In this document: positions 19,601-26,462 of the stretch, one piece after another | Numbering within the stretch: the stretch's first letter is position 1 | Layout: every line of letters begins with the position of its first letter | NCBI RefSeq assembly: GCF_946478785.1 | Contig: NZ_CAMLDD010000001.1 | Location: 124,001-188,000, forward strand | DNA: 64,000 nucleotides | From: an uncultured Flavobacterium sp. | Lineage (GTDB): Bacteria > Bacteroidota > Bacteroidia > Flavobacteriales > Flavobacteriaceae | Reading direction: 5' to 3' | Program-made: the position numbers and the translations under genes | The notes under the pieces: model-generated | What the model was told of the DNA's origin: nothing | Databases searched by the model: none | The model's input: only the letters and a program-made list of their open reading frames with translations

Positions 19601-19899
19601 AATCAGCTCATTGGAAGCATAAATCAGGAAAAGAATTCATCAATCATCTTCTTCGTCGAGAAAATAAAACAAGGAAAGGCCAATCCTGTTCCAGACTCGA
19701 AAAAGGTAATAAGAATGATTTAGTAAAATTATTAGGGATTTTAAAAAATGAAATCCCTGTGGAGTTTGAAATTTTAATTGTCCAACCTGGTTTGTCTAAG
19801 AAAAATGCTTCTAATGATATTCTAACTTTATTAGGGATTACCTCTACTTATGTTAAAGAGTTTGCCGATATTAATCTTAAAGTAATTACAAGTGTTTAG
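16648..19899 (+). CDS. SF2 helicase with C-terminal PD-(D/E)xK-like domain
   Basis: A 1083-residue protein. After about 120 N-terminal residues come Walker A P-T-G-T-G-K-T-E at about 152-159, a D-E-A-H box at about 262-265, motif III-like T-A-T-P-F, and motif VI Q-L-A-G-R-F-T-R at about 437-444, so it is an SF2 motor of the type found in restriction enzymes. A long middle region of unknown fold follows (480-920). Near the C-terminus D943, E955 and K957 (I-A-D-I...E-I-K-F-Y) look like a PD-(D/E)xK core. A helicase fused to a nuclease fits a stand-alone DNA-targeting defence protein. No methylase or specificity gene is next to it, so it is not an ordinary restriction-modification system. It has its own 197-bp upstream region. 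Confidence 0.82.
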   Translation: MEIILPSLECTLYQKIGDKNIVKQLLVPMQAITLNIIEENRFYLLIEDNGYKICLTTKKQYVPPEIEYALLTNILPSKQRIEKGEIIIKRWLKHTSFKEYTPREIAESWKNDFMYKEEDETTPGLRQPQIAALHMIMGHLKIPVDAATVVMPTGTGKTETMLATLVANRCEKLLVTVPSDSLRNQIGGKFFTLGLLKQFGVVGDKSLYPITGVIKNKFENLKEAGEFIEKCNVVVTTMSWLTNQDNDTQTFFAETFSHVFIDEAHHVKASSWNEFRNKFDSEKIIQFTATPFRNDGKRLDGKIISNFPLKKAQEQGYYKKIEFISIREYEKQKADQEIAKVAVERLRLDLANSYNHILMARCSTKDRAKEIFKLYEIHKDLNPVVIYSGVSNLREVYDIILEKRTRIIVCVDMLGEGFDLPELKIAAFHDIRKSLPITLQLAGRFTRTKYDEELGNASFIANIADLEVRAELADLYATDADWNEILSDTSSGRVNEQVEFKDFMSGFKKLNNTSIPFQNIKPKLSAVVYRNKTSDWFPNNFREGISGYEDFEFKFDDLNRDHNMLVIVTGKRFDVEWVHDKREIYDIQWDIIIVYWETKNNLLFINSSDNGSLYNDLAEAIIGDKAELVKGIDVFKSFHNIKRVKLQNVGLRQFLGKNIRFRMMVGSDVGEALSLAEKQRGEKAFVMGTGFEIGNPVNIGASYKGRIWTRLQGDLKQFKKWCIALGDKLIDEDIDPNQILRETLIPTLRTELPEIFPVWIDWDTDIYLDTETKYGFIIDGSKFDLSNIELGLVNPSIGGDLYFSVVTEFHVIIFKFELFEKIDGEDSFADFKITQQSSEVVEVQYGRSKLSGADFFEKFIPTVWFADGSALTGNEYYELKQQIGIYSKDELIAWNWDGVNLSNESQGVSPKKTDSIQYKVINRLKQDDYDIIYDDDYSGEIADIVTIKANNDKIEIKFYHLKFALDGVISNQIKNFYEVCGQAQKSAHWKHKSGKEFINHLLRRENKTRKGQSCSRLEKGNKNDLVKLLGILKNEIPVEFEILIVQPGLSKKNASNDILTLLGITSTYVKEFADINLKVITSV

Positions 19900-19999
19900 C
19901 AATTAAATCAATATCAATATGCATATAAAAAAAGAGATAGATAGTTTACCAGATGTTTGATAAGTTTGTCACTGGATTAGGAATTTTATACTACAATTT

Positions 20000-20287
20000 T
20001 CAATTGAAGTTGTAAAGTTTTGAAGATTTAGTTATATTAATCCTATTAACTTCCTCACTAAACATTTGCGCTTTATCCAACATATTTCTTCTATCGTATA
20101 TATGCACGCTTGAGCTGTTGTTTTTTTTCGAAGGATGAGTAACATAACTTATTACTGTTTCAGATAAACCTAAGAGTGATAAATTGCTCACAAAACTGCT
20201 TCTGAGATTACGTGTGCTAAATAAGTCACTATTATAAATTTTTACGGCTTTTAAAACATTTCGAATATTGATATTAAGGTTAGCCAA
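20000..20287 (-). pseudogene. Tyrosine recombinase remnant, C-terminal catalytic part
   Basis: The 95-residue frame matches the end of a phage-type integrase. F-S-T-R-N-L-R-S-S-F (about 21-30) corresponds to the usual T-H-x-L-R-x-x-F box, with the first His changed to Arg. G-L-S-E-T-V-I-S-Y-V-T-H (about 40-51) corresponds to the following helix and the H of the active site, and I-Y-D-R (about 63-66) contains the nucleophilic tyrosine. The core-binding domain and the first catalytic Arg are missing, so it cannot be an active recombinase. It marks an old integration module at the right side of the accessory region. Confidence 0.75.
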
Positions 20288-20317
20288 CGTTAAATTTTTT
20301 AAGATTATGGACTAAGG

Positions 20318-20376
20318 AGGGCCTAATAATGATAGGTTACTTACAAAACTACTTCTTAAGTTGTGAGTGCTAAAAA
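20318..20376 (-). pseudogene. Second, shorter integrase fragment (partial repeat of the first)
   Basis: Read on the minus strand, this stretch translates as F-S-T-H-N-L-R-S-S-F-V-S-N-L-S-L-L-G, the same box as in the remnant at 20000-20287 but with the active-site His intact. The two DNA segments (about 20172-20224 and 20318-20376) are clearly alignable with scattered substitutions. It is therefore a piece of a second, related integrase gene, or of a duplicated end of the same one. No start or further coding sequence follows. Confidence 0.65.
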
Positions 20377-20493
20377 TATGTTGTTTTGTGAAATAAAATA
20401 ATTACTTTGTTCCATATTTGTACCATTTAAATGTAATGTATTGATAATCAGATATTGTTATTTTTGAAGAAGTAAAATAATTTTGCTTTGTGA

Positions 20494-20511
20494 AGACGCT
20501 GCTGTGCGTCT
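20494..20511. repeat. REP-like small hairpin
   Basis: AGACGC (20494-20499) pairs with GCGTCT (20506-20511) across a six-base loop. Hairpins of this GACGC...GCGTC kind are, to my knowledge, scattered between genes in Flavobacterium genomes. The copy number cannot be judged from this window. Confidence 0.45.
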
Positions 20512-20527
20512 CTACGATATAATAATG

Positions 20528-20559
20528 AAAACCGGGTCAGAGATGTCCCGGTTTTTTTT
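20528..20559 (+). terminator. Rho-independent terminator right of the integrase remnants
   Basis: AAAACCGGG (20528-20536) pairs with CCCGGTTTT (20547-20555), followed by further T. It has no intact plus-strand gene in front of it, so it may have belonged to a gene disrupted or displaced by the element. Confidence 0.8.
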
Positions 20560-20738
20560 GAATGTATTTAACTTCCATAGAAAACAAAACTATAATTAGC
20601 ATTGTTTTTAATTTTTTTTTACATATTTCATTAGTAAATTTTGTAAATTATTTTTTCAAGAATTTAAAATATTCTAAAAATTTATTAAGTTTTTTATTGT
20701 TTATTTGCAGGAAATTTAACCCCCGTAAAAAAACAATT

Positions 20739-21308
20739 ATGAAAAAAATTTTACTTATTGGATTAGTTTTATTTTCTTTTGCCTTTACTGCATGTAGTAG
20801 TGATGATGAAAATAATAATTCGGAAAGTTCATTTTCAGCAACTATTAATGGTGTAGAATGGAAACCAACAAAAATTAATATGGTTACTTTAATAAAAGTT
20901 CCAGGATTTGGTCAGCGTTTTGATATTAACGTTCAGGATGATTCAGTTTTGCTGGCATTGGCTTGTGAAAGCGAATTAACAAATAATGATGCTATGCCAT
21001 TGAAGCAATATAATTTTTTTGAAGATCCAGAAGATAATCAAGTTAGTAATGCCTTGTTTATAAATACTTATTTATATCCAAATGAAAATTCGTTGACAGA
21101 ACATTTTCCTGTATCAGGAAAAATTACAATTACATCTATAGATACTGCGAAAAAGACAGTGTCGGGTACATTTAGTTTTAGAAATGAAAAGATTCAGGAT
21201 GAAGAATCTAAAATAAAAGTTTCAGTCCCTACAACCCCAACTGTGTTTGAAGTTACAAATGGAGTTTTTAACAATTTATCTTATACAGTAATTACAGCTC
21301 AAAATTAA
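20739..21308 (+). CDS. Secreted lipoprotein, DUF6252-like
   Basis: A 189-residue lipoprotein. The ATG at 20739 is chosen because it directly precedes the signal peptide (M-K-K-I-L-L-I-G), with lipobox F-T-A-C and the lipidated Cys at residue 19. The residues after the Cys (Ser-Ser-Asp-Asp-Glu) are typical of Bacteroidota surface or periplasmic lipoproteins. The mature part begins with S-A-T-I-N-G-V-E-W-K, a beginning shared by DUF6252-type proteins, and is beta-rich. No function is known. It stands alone between the element boundary and corA, with a terminator behind it. Confidence 0.8.
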   Translation: MKKILLIGLVLFSFAFTACSSDDENNNSESSFSATINGVEWKPTKINMVTLIKVPGFGQRFDINVQDDSVLLALACESELTNNDAMPLKQYNFFEDPEDNQVSNALFINTYLYPNENSLTEHFPVSGKITITSIDTAKKTVSGTFSFRNEKIQDEESKIKVSVPTTPTVFEVTNGVFNNLSYTVITAQN

Positions 21309-21335
21309 TTTGAATTAGTTTATATTATTAATCAT

Positions 21336-21367
21336 AAAAAAACGAGTCAGAAATGATTCGTTTTTTT
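21336..21367 (+). terminator. Terminator after the lipoprotein gene
   Basis: AAAAAAACGAGTCA (21336-21349) pairs with TGATTCGTTTTTTT (21354-21367) around the loop GAAA, with one mismatch. A-run on the left and T-run on the right make it potentially bidirectional. Confidence 0.8.
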
Positions 21368-21461
21368 ATGATTTTTATCGAACAGATTATTTATCAAAAT
21401 GACAATTGTCATTTCCTTTTCGAATTCTTTTTCGTAATATTACTATTGTAAATTTTTTTGA

Positions 21462-22532
21462 ATGAGAAAGATAAAATACAAGAAAGGCCGTAAACTACAG
21501 CATGTCACATTGGAATATACCGGATTACAAAAAGAACATGAATCAGAAATGCAGCTTTTTATATATGACAATGACGATGTTGTTGAATATGAAAAGTTTA
21601 CCGTTGAATCTTTAAATACCTGTATAGATTATTCAAAAAATAACTGGCTCAATATTCATGGATTGACGGATATTGATTTAATCAAAACCATTGGGGCTCA
21701 TTTTAAATTAGATGATTTTTTGCTGGCCGATATTTTAAACACTACCAAAAGAACTAAATTGCAGGAACAACCCGATATTTTATTTTTTAATATAAAATCA
21801 CTATTGCCTTCTGAACACTCTGATGGGCTTAAAGTGGAGCAGCTTAGTTTTATAGTAAAAAACGGAATATTAATTTCATTTCAGGAAAAACGAAGCGATT
21901 TTTTTACCCACATACGAGAGCGAATTCGAACACATGCCGGAATTGTAAGAACAAAAAAGGTAGATTATCTACTGTACTTACTGCTGGATGCCGTAATGGA
22001 GAACTTTTATATTACCATTGAGGATGAAGAGGACAGTATTGAAGAACTCATTGATTTAACCAAAAAAGGAGCGGATCCCATTATTCTTGAAAAGATTGAA
22101 AATCACCGGGATAATTTTAATTTTTTAAAGCGTTCTATCATTCCGCTACGAGATTCCTTGTATTATTTGAAAACAATTAAAGAGGATGACACCAACAGCT
22201 TGATCCAAAAGGAAACGTTTAATTTCTTCATCAGATTGCATCAAAAAAGCTTAGAACTTTTAGAACAAATTGATTCGGATATGAGTTCTTTGGAAAGTGC
22301 GTCTAACTTTTATTTCTCGGAACAAAGCCGAAAAATGAACGAGATTATGAAAACCCTGACGATCATTTCAGCTATATTTATTCCATTGACATTTATTGTT
22401 GGAGTTTACGGAATGAACTTTGACTATATGCCAGAACTACGCGAAAAAAATGGCTATTTTATTGTTATGGGAACCATGTTTTTATTGGTTATAGCCTTAA
22501 TTATTTATTTCAAAAAAAGACGCTGGTTTTAG
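21462..22532 (+). CDS. corA: CorA-type magnesium/cobalt transporter
   Basis: A 356-residue CorA. The cytoplasmic N-terminal domain takes up about 290 residues, then two transmembrane helices end the protein. The pore signature G-M-N lies after the first helix (G-V-Y-G-M-N-F) and is followed by the short external loop. The end is a basic tail (K-K-R-R-W-F). It carries Mg2+ (and possibly Co2+) across the inner membrane as a pentamer. Length and topology are normal. It ends 51 bp before pta and could be partly co-transcribed with it. Confidence 0.95.
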   Translation: MRKIKYKKGRKLQHVTLEYTGLQKEHESEMQLFIYDNDDVVEYEKFTVESLNTCIDYSKNNWLNIHGLTDIDLIKTIGAHFKLDDFLLADILNTTKRTKLQEQPDILFFNIKSLLPSEHSDGLKVEQLSFIVKNGILISFQEKRSDFFTHIRERIRTHAGIVRTKKVDYLLYLLLDAVMENFYITIEDEEDSIEELIDLTKKGADPIILEKIENHRDNFNFLKRSIIPLRDSLYYLKTIKEDDTNSLIQKETFNFFIRLHQKSLELLEQIDSDMSSLESASNFYFSEQSRKMNEIMKTLTIISAIFIPLTFIVGVYGMNFDYMPELREKNGYFIVMGTMFLLVIALIIYFKKRRWF

Positions 22533-22583
22533 TATTTAAATTTGCGATTTAGGATATATTATTTAGTTTCAAAATATAAAATT

Positions 22584-24677
22584 ATGAGTAAAGCGATATA
22601 TATTGCGACAAGCGACCAGAACAGCGGAAAATCGATTATAACACTCGGATTGATGAGTATTCTGATTGGTAAAACGGCTAAAGTAGGCTATTTCAGGCCT
22701 ATTGTTGAAGACTTTGTCGATGGAGAATTAGACAATCATATCGAAACGGTTCTTTCGTATTTTAACCTTGATATTCAATTTGAAGATGCTTACGCCATCA
22801 CTAAGAGCAAATTAATAAAGAAGAAAAATAAAGGCAAAATAGGCGAGGTTTTAGATTTGATTATTGAAAAATATAAAAAACTCGAAGAGCGTTTTGACTT
22901 TGTTTTGGTAGAAGGAACCAGTTTCACGGGCGAAGGAACTTCAATCGAATTAGACCTGAATGTTTTAATTGCTAAAAACCTCGGGATTCCAACCATAATT
23001 ATTGGTTCAGGAGTAGGCAAAACGTTAGATGAATTGGTTGACAGCCTTTACTTAGTCTATGATTCCTTTAAAATAAAAGAAGTAGAAGTACTATCTGTTT
23101 TTGCGAACAAGGTTCAGCCTGAAAACATCGAACTGGTTACCAAAAGCCTTCAGAAAAGTTTACCTGAGAATGTTTTAGTCAATACGATTCCCCTAATTTC
23201 AAGCTTGAACAATCCAACTATGCAGGAAATTGTGAATGAGCTTGATGCTAAAGTTTTGTTTGGGGAAAATTATCTGAACAATGAAATTGGTCATTTTAGT
23301 GTTGGTGCCATGCAATTGCACAATTATCTGGTTCATTTGCATGATAATGCATTGGTAATTACTCCCGGCGATCGTTCTGATATTATTTTAGGTGCTCTCC
23401 AGGCTAATGAATCAGCTAATTATCCAACAATTTCAGGGATTATTCTAACAGGAAATATTCTTCCTGAAGAAAGCATTCTAAAATTGATTGAAGGACTTTC
23501 TGCTATTGTTCCGATTATTGCTGTTGATGGCGGAACGTATCATATTACCAACAGAATTGGTGCGATTAAATCTGAAATTTACGCCAATAACCTCCACAAA
23601 ATTGAAACTTCAATTACAACATTCGAAAAATATGTCGATAATGATGCATTATCCGAAAGATTAATCACTTTTGTGCCTGAGGGAATGACACCGAAAATGT
23701 TTCAGTACAATATGGTCAAAAGAGCCAAACAGTATCGTAAACATATTGTTTTGCCGGAAGGGAATGATGACCGAATCATTACAGCTGCTTCAAGATTATT
23801 AGATATGGATGTGGTCGATATTTCCATCATTGGAGATAAGAAGCAAATTGAAAATAAAGTTACAGAACTAGGAATTTCGTTTGATTTTTCGAAAGTAAAT
23901 ATCATCAATCCAATAGAATCTGAGTTTTATGAAGATTATGCCAATACGTATTATGAGCTTCGAAAAGCAAAAAATGTCAGTATAACAATGGCAAGGGATT
24001 TAATGGAAGACGTTTCATATTTCGGTACGATGATGGTGTACAAAGGCCATGCAGACGGAATGGTGTCAGGAGCGGCACATACGACACAACATACTATATT
24101 ACCGGCATTGCAATTTATTAAAACCAAACCCAATTCATCAGTAGTTTCATCTGTGTTTTTTATGTGTCTGGAAGATCGTGTTTCTGTTTTTGGTGATTGT
24201 GCCATTAATCCAAATCCAACAGCTGAACAATTGGCAGAAATAGCAATTTCATCAGCAGATTCAAGTTCCGCTTTCGGAATTGAACCCAAAATCGCAATGC
24301 TTTCCTATTCTTCCGGTTCATCCGGGAAAGGGGATGAGGTAGAAAAGGTAAGGGCTGCGACAGAAATAGTAAAAATAAAACGTCCGGATTTAAGGATAGA
24401 AGGACCAATTCAGTATGATGCGGCGGTTGACCGTGCTGTTGGAAAAAGCAAAATGCCGGACTCAGAAGTGGCGGGGCAGGCGAGTGTACTTATTTTTCCG
24501 GATTTGAATACAGGAAATAATACCTATAAAGCAGTTCAGAGAGAAACAGGAGCCCTGGCAATAGGACCAATGCTACAGGGATTAAATAAACCAGTAAACG
24601 ATTTAAGCCGTGGCTGTACGGTTGATGATATTATCAATACAGTGGTTATTACGGCGATTCAGGCACAAGGATTGTAG
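22584..24677 (+). CDS. pta: Phosphate acetyltransferase with N-terminal BioD-like domain
   Basis: A 697-residue long-form Pta. The ATG at 22584 (M-S-K-A-I-Y-I-A-T) is preferred to one 42 bp upstream, since it begins the family N-terminus. Residues 1-200 are a BioD-like P-loop domain (S-D-Q-N-S-G-K-S), then a DRTGG-type regulatory domain (about 210-350), then the catalytic PTA/PTB domain (about 370-697; H-I-V-L-P-E-G-N-D-D-R start). It converts acetyl-CoA and phosphate to acetyl phosphate, used by acetate kinase to make ATP. ackA follows 85 bp downstream, so the two form the usual Pta-AckA operon. Confidence 0.95.
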   Translation: MSKAIYIATSDQNSGKSIITLGLMSILIGKTAKVGYFRPIVEDFVDGELDNHIETVLSYFNLDIQFEDAYAITKSKLIKKKNKGKIGEVLDLIIEKYKKLEERFDFVLVEGTSFTGEGTSIELDLNVLIAKNLGIPTIIIGSGVGKTLDELVDSLYLVYDSFKIKEVEVLSVFANKVQPENIELVTKSLQKSLPENVLVNTIPLISSLNNPTMQEIVNELDAKVLFGENYLNNEIGHFSVGAMQLHNYLVHLHDNALVITPGDRSDIILGALQANESANYPTISGIILTGNILPEESILKLIEGLSAIVPIIAVDGGTYHITNRIGAIKSEIYANNLHKIETSITTFEKYVDNDALSERLITFVPEGMTPKMFQYNMVKRAKQYRKHIVLPEGNDDRIITAASRLLDMDVVDISIIGDKKQIENKVTELGISFDFSKVNIINPIESEFYEDYANTYYELRKAKNVSITMARDLMEDVSYFGTMMVYKGHADGMVSGAAHTTQHTILPALQFIKTKPNSSVVSSVFFMCLEDRVSVFGDCAINPNPTAEQLAEIAISSADSSSAFGIEPKIAMLSYSSGSSGKGDEVEKVRAATEIVKIKRPDLRIEGPIQYDAAVDRAVGKSKMPDSEVAGQASVLIFPDLNTGNNTYKAVQRETGALAIGPMLQGLNKPVNDLSRGCTVDDIINTVVITAIQAQGL

Positions 24678-24762
24678 TCAATTAAAAATCTGGAATTAAA
24701 AATTAAAAATTTAAGCTTTTAGAAAAAAACTTAGAACCTTAGCAACTTAGCATCTTAAAAAA

Positions 24763-25947
24763 ATGAAAATACTAATAATAAACTCAGGAAGTTCCTCAAT
24801 CAAATATCAATTAATGGTTATGCCGGAAAACAAAGTAATTTGTTCGGGTATGATTGACAGAATTGGACTTGAAACTTCCAACATTACTTTTAAAACCGCA
24901 GAAAATGCAATAGAAGAAATAGTATCAATTCCAACACACAAAGTTGGTTTGCAAAAAGTAGCCGAAATGCTTTTGGATGCAGAAAAAGGAGTGATTAAAT
25001 CGACTTCTGAGATTTTAGCTGTTGGGCATCGTGTGGTACATGGAGGAAGTTATTTTTCGGATACAACGATTATAACTAATGAGGTAAAAGAAAAAATCAA
25101 AGAACTTTCGGAATTGGCACCATTACACAATCCACCTCATTTGGTTGGAATAAATGTTGCCGAAGAAATCTTTTCATCCGCCAAACAAGTAGCTGTTTTT
25201 GATACGGCTTTTCACCAGACAATTCCCGTTGAAGCTTATAAATATGCAATTCCAAATTATCTTTTAACTGAAAATAAAGTACGTGTTTATGGTTTTCACG
25301 GAACAAGCCACAAATATGTTTCTGAAAAAGCAATCGAATATTTAGACAGTAATTCTAAAATCATTACGATCCATTTAGGAAATGGCTGTAGCATGAGCGC
25401 TATAAAAGATGGAAAAAGTATCGATACAACAATGGGGTTTTCACCGGCAAACGGTTTGATAATGGGAACAAGAGCAGGCGATATCGATCAATCGGTAATT
25501 TTTTACCTGATAAAAAATCTGGGATATTCAGCAGATGAAGTAAATGCTATTTTGCTTAAACAAAGCGGAATGCTTGGGCTGACAGGTTACAGTGATTTAC
25601 GTGATATCGAATCAGAAGCGGAAAAAGGGAATAAAGATTGTCAATTGGCATTATTGATGAATGCTTACAGAATCAGAAAAACCATAGGAGCTTACGCAGC
25701 AGCTTTAAACGGTTTGGATGCTATCATCTTTACGGCAGGTATTGGTGAAAATTCATCTTATATGCGAAAATTGGTTTGTACAGACATGGATTATTTCGGA
25801 ATAGAAATCGACGAACAAAAAAATCAAATACGCTCTAAAGAAATCAGGGAAATCAATAAAACTAATTCAAGGGCAAAGGTTTTAGTCGTTCCAACAGATG
25901 AGGAATATGAAATTGCAAAACAGGTTTATCGATTATTGGAAAGTTAA
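24763..25947 (+). CDS. ackA: Acetate kinase
   Basis: A 394-residue acetate kinase of normal length. Signatures are M-K-I-L-I-I-N-S-G-S-S-S-I-K-Y at the N-terminus, H-R-V-V-H-G-G, F-D-T-A-F-H-Q-T-I-P, H-L-G-N-G-C-S and G-T-R-A-G-D-I-D, which cover the phosphate- and substrate-binding loops. It uses acetyl phosphate from Pta to form ATP and acetate, in the cytoplasm. The gene is in line with pta, and a DUF3995 gene follows at 13 bp. Confidence 0.96.
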   Translation: MKILIINSGSSSIKYQLMVMPENKVICSGMIDRIGLETSNITFKTAENAIEEIVSIPTHKVGLQKVAEMLLDAEKGVIKSTSEILAVGHRVVHGGSYFSDTTIITNEVKEKIKELSELAPLHNPPHLVGINVAEEIFSSAKQVAVFDTAFHQTIPVEAYKYAIPNYLLTENKVRVYGFHGTSHKYVSEKAIEYLDSNSKIITIHLGNGCSMSAIKDGKSIDTTMGFSPANGLIMGTRAGDIDQSVIFYLIKNLGYSADEVNAILLKQSGMLGLTGYSDLRDIESEAEKGNKDCQLALLMNAYRIRKTIGAYAAALNGLDAIIFTAGIGENSSYMRKLVCTDMDYFGIEIDEQKNQIRSKEIREINKTNSRAKVLVVPTDEEYEIAKQVYRLLES

Positions 25948-25960
25948 TTTTAAAGTTTAA

Positions 25961-26392
25961 GTGTCATCTATGATTATTGTTACGTTATTATTGGTCTTAA
26001 TTTTTCTTTTTCTCTCATCAATTCATTTTTATTGGGCTTTTGGAGGAAAGTGGGAAATAGAGGGTGTTTATCCATCAAAAACTGACGGAACTCCGATGCG
26101 TCCGCCCGGCATTTTAGCTACATTGATTGTGGCAATAGGATTATTATCATTTGCTGCCTTTTACCTGATAAAAGCAGGTTATATTGCTGTTCAGCTTCCT
26201 CTGTGGCTTAATAAAAATGGCTTGTGGATTTTGACAGGAATATTTATTCTAAGGGCAATTGGGGAATTTAATTATCTGGGATTTTTCAAAAAAGTAAAAA
26301 ACACAAAATTTGCTGTTAATGATACGAAATATTATGCTCCTTTATGTTTGATAATTGCACTATTGACTTTGATTTTGCAATTGAATAGTTAA
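25961..26392 (+). CDS. DUF3995 membrane protein
   Basis: A 143-residue integral membrane protein with four predicted helices (about 4-24, 50-68, 83-97 and 122-140). The region H-F-Y-W-A-F-G-G near residue 25 and the P-S-K-T-D-G...P-P-G loop fit DUF3995. The function is unknown. The start may be GTG at 25961 or ATG at 25970, three codons later; the ATG gives a slightly shorter protein. It lies 13 bp after ackA and is probably in its operon. A terminator follows. Confidence 0.8.
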   Translation: MSSMIIVTLLLVLIFLFLSSIHFYWAFGGKWEIEGVYPSKTDGTPMRPPGILATLIVAIGLLSFAAFYLIKAGYIAVQLPLWLNKNGLWILTGIFILRAIGEFNYLGFFKKVKNTKFAVNDTKYYAPLCLIIALLTLILQLNS

Positions 26393-26418
26393 AAATTACC
26401 AATTTTAAAAATATAATG

Positions 26419-26443
26419 ACTCCTTCAATAGAGGGAGTTTTTT
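26419..26443 (+). terminator. Terminator of the pta-ackA-DUF3995 unit
   Basis: ACTCCTTC (26419-26426) pairs with GAGGGAGT (26431-26438) with one mismatch and is followed by a T run. Confidence 0.7.
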
Positions 26444-26462
26444 ATGTTCAAAATTTAAATAT

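Larger units (their letters stand above)
19900..20738. other. Gene-poor 0.8-kb boundary between the defence island and host genes
   Basis: This stretch contains no intact gene. It holds the two integrase remnants, a short REP-like hairpin at 20494-20511, a rho-independent terminator at 20528-20559, and AT-rich sequence before the lipoprotein gene. I found no tRNA gene or clear direct repeat that would define an attachment site; the matching left end would lie outside the window. Confidence 0.55.

Noticed and set aside
20562..20738. 59-residue extension of the lipoprotein gene
   Set aside because: It would bury the clear signal peptide and lipobox that begin at 20739.
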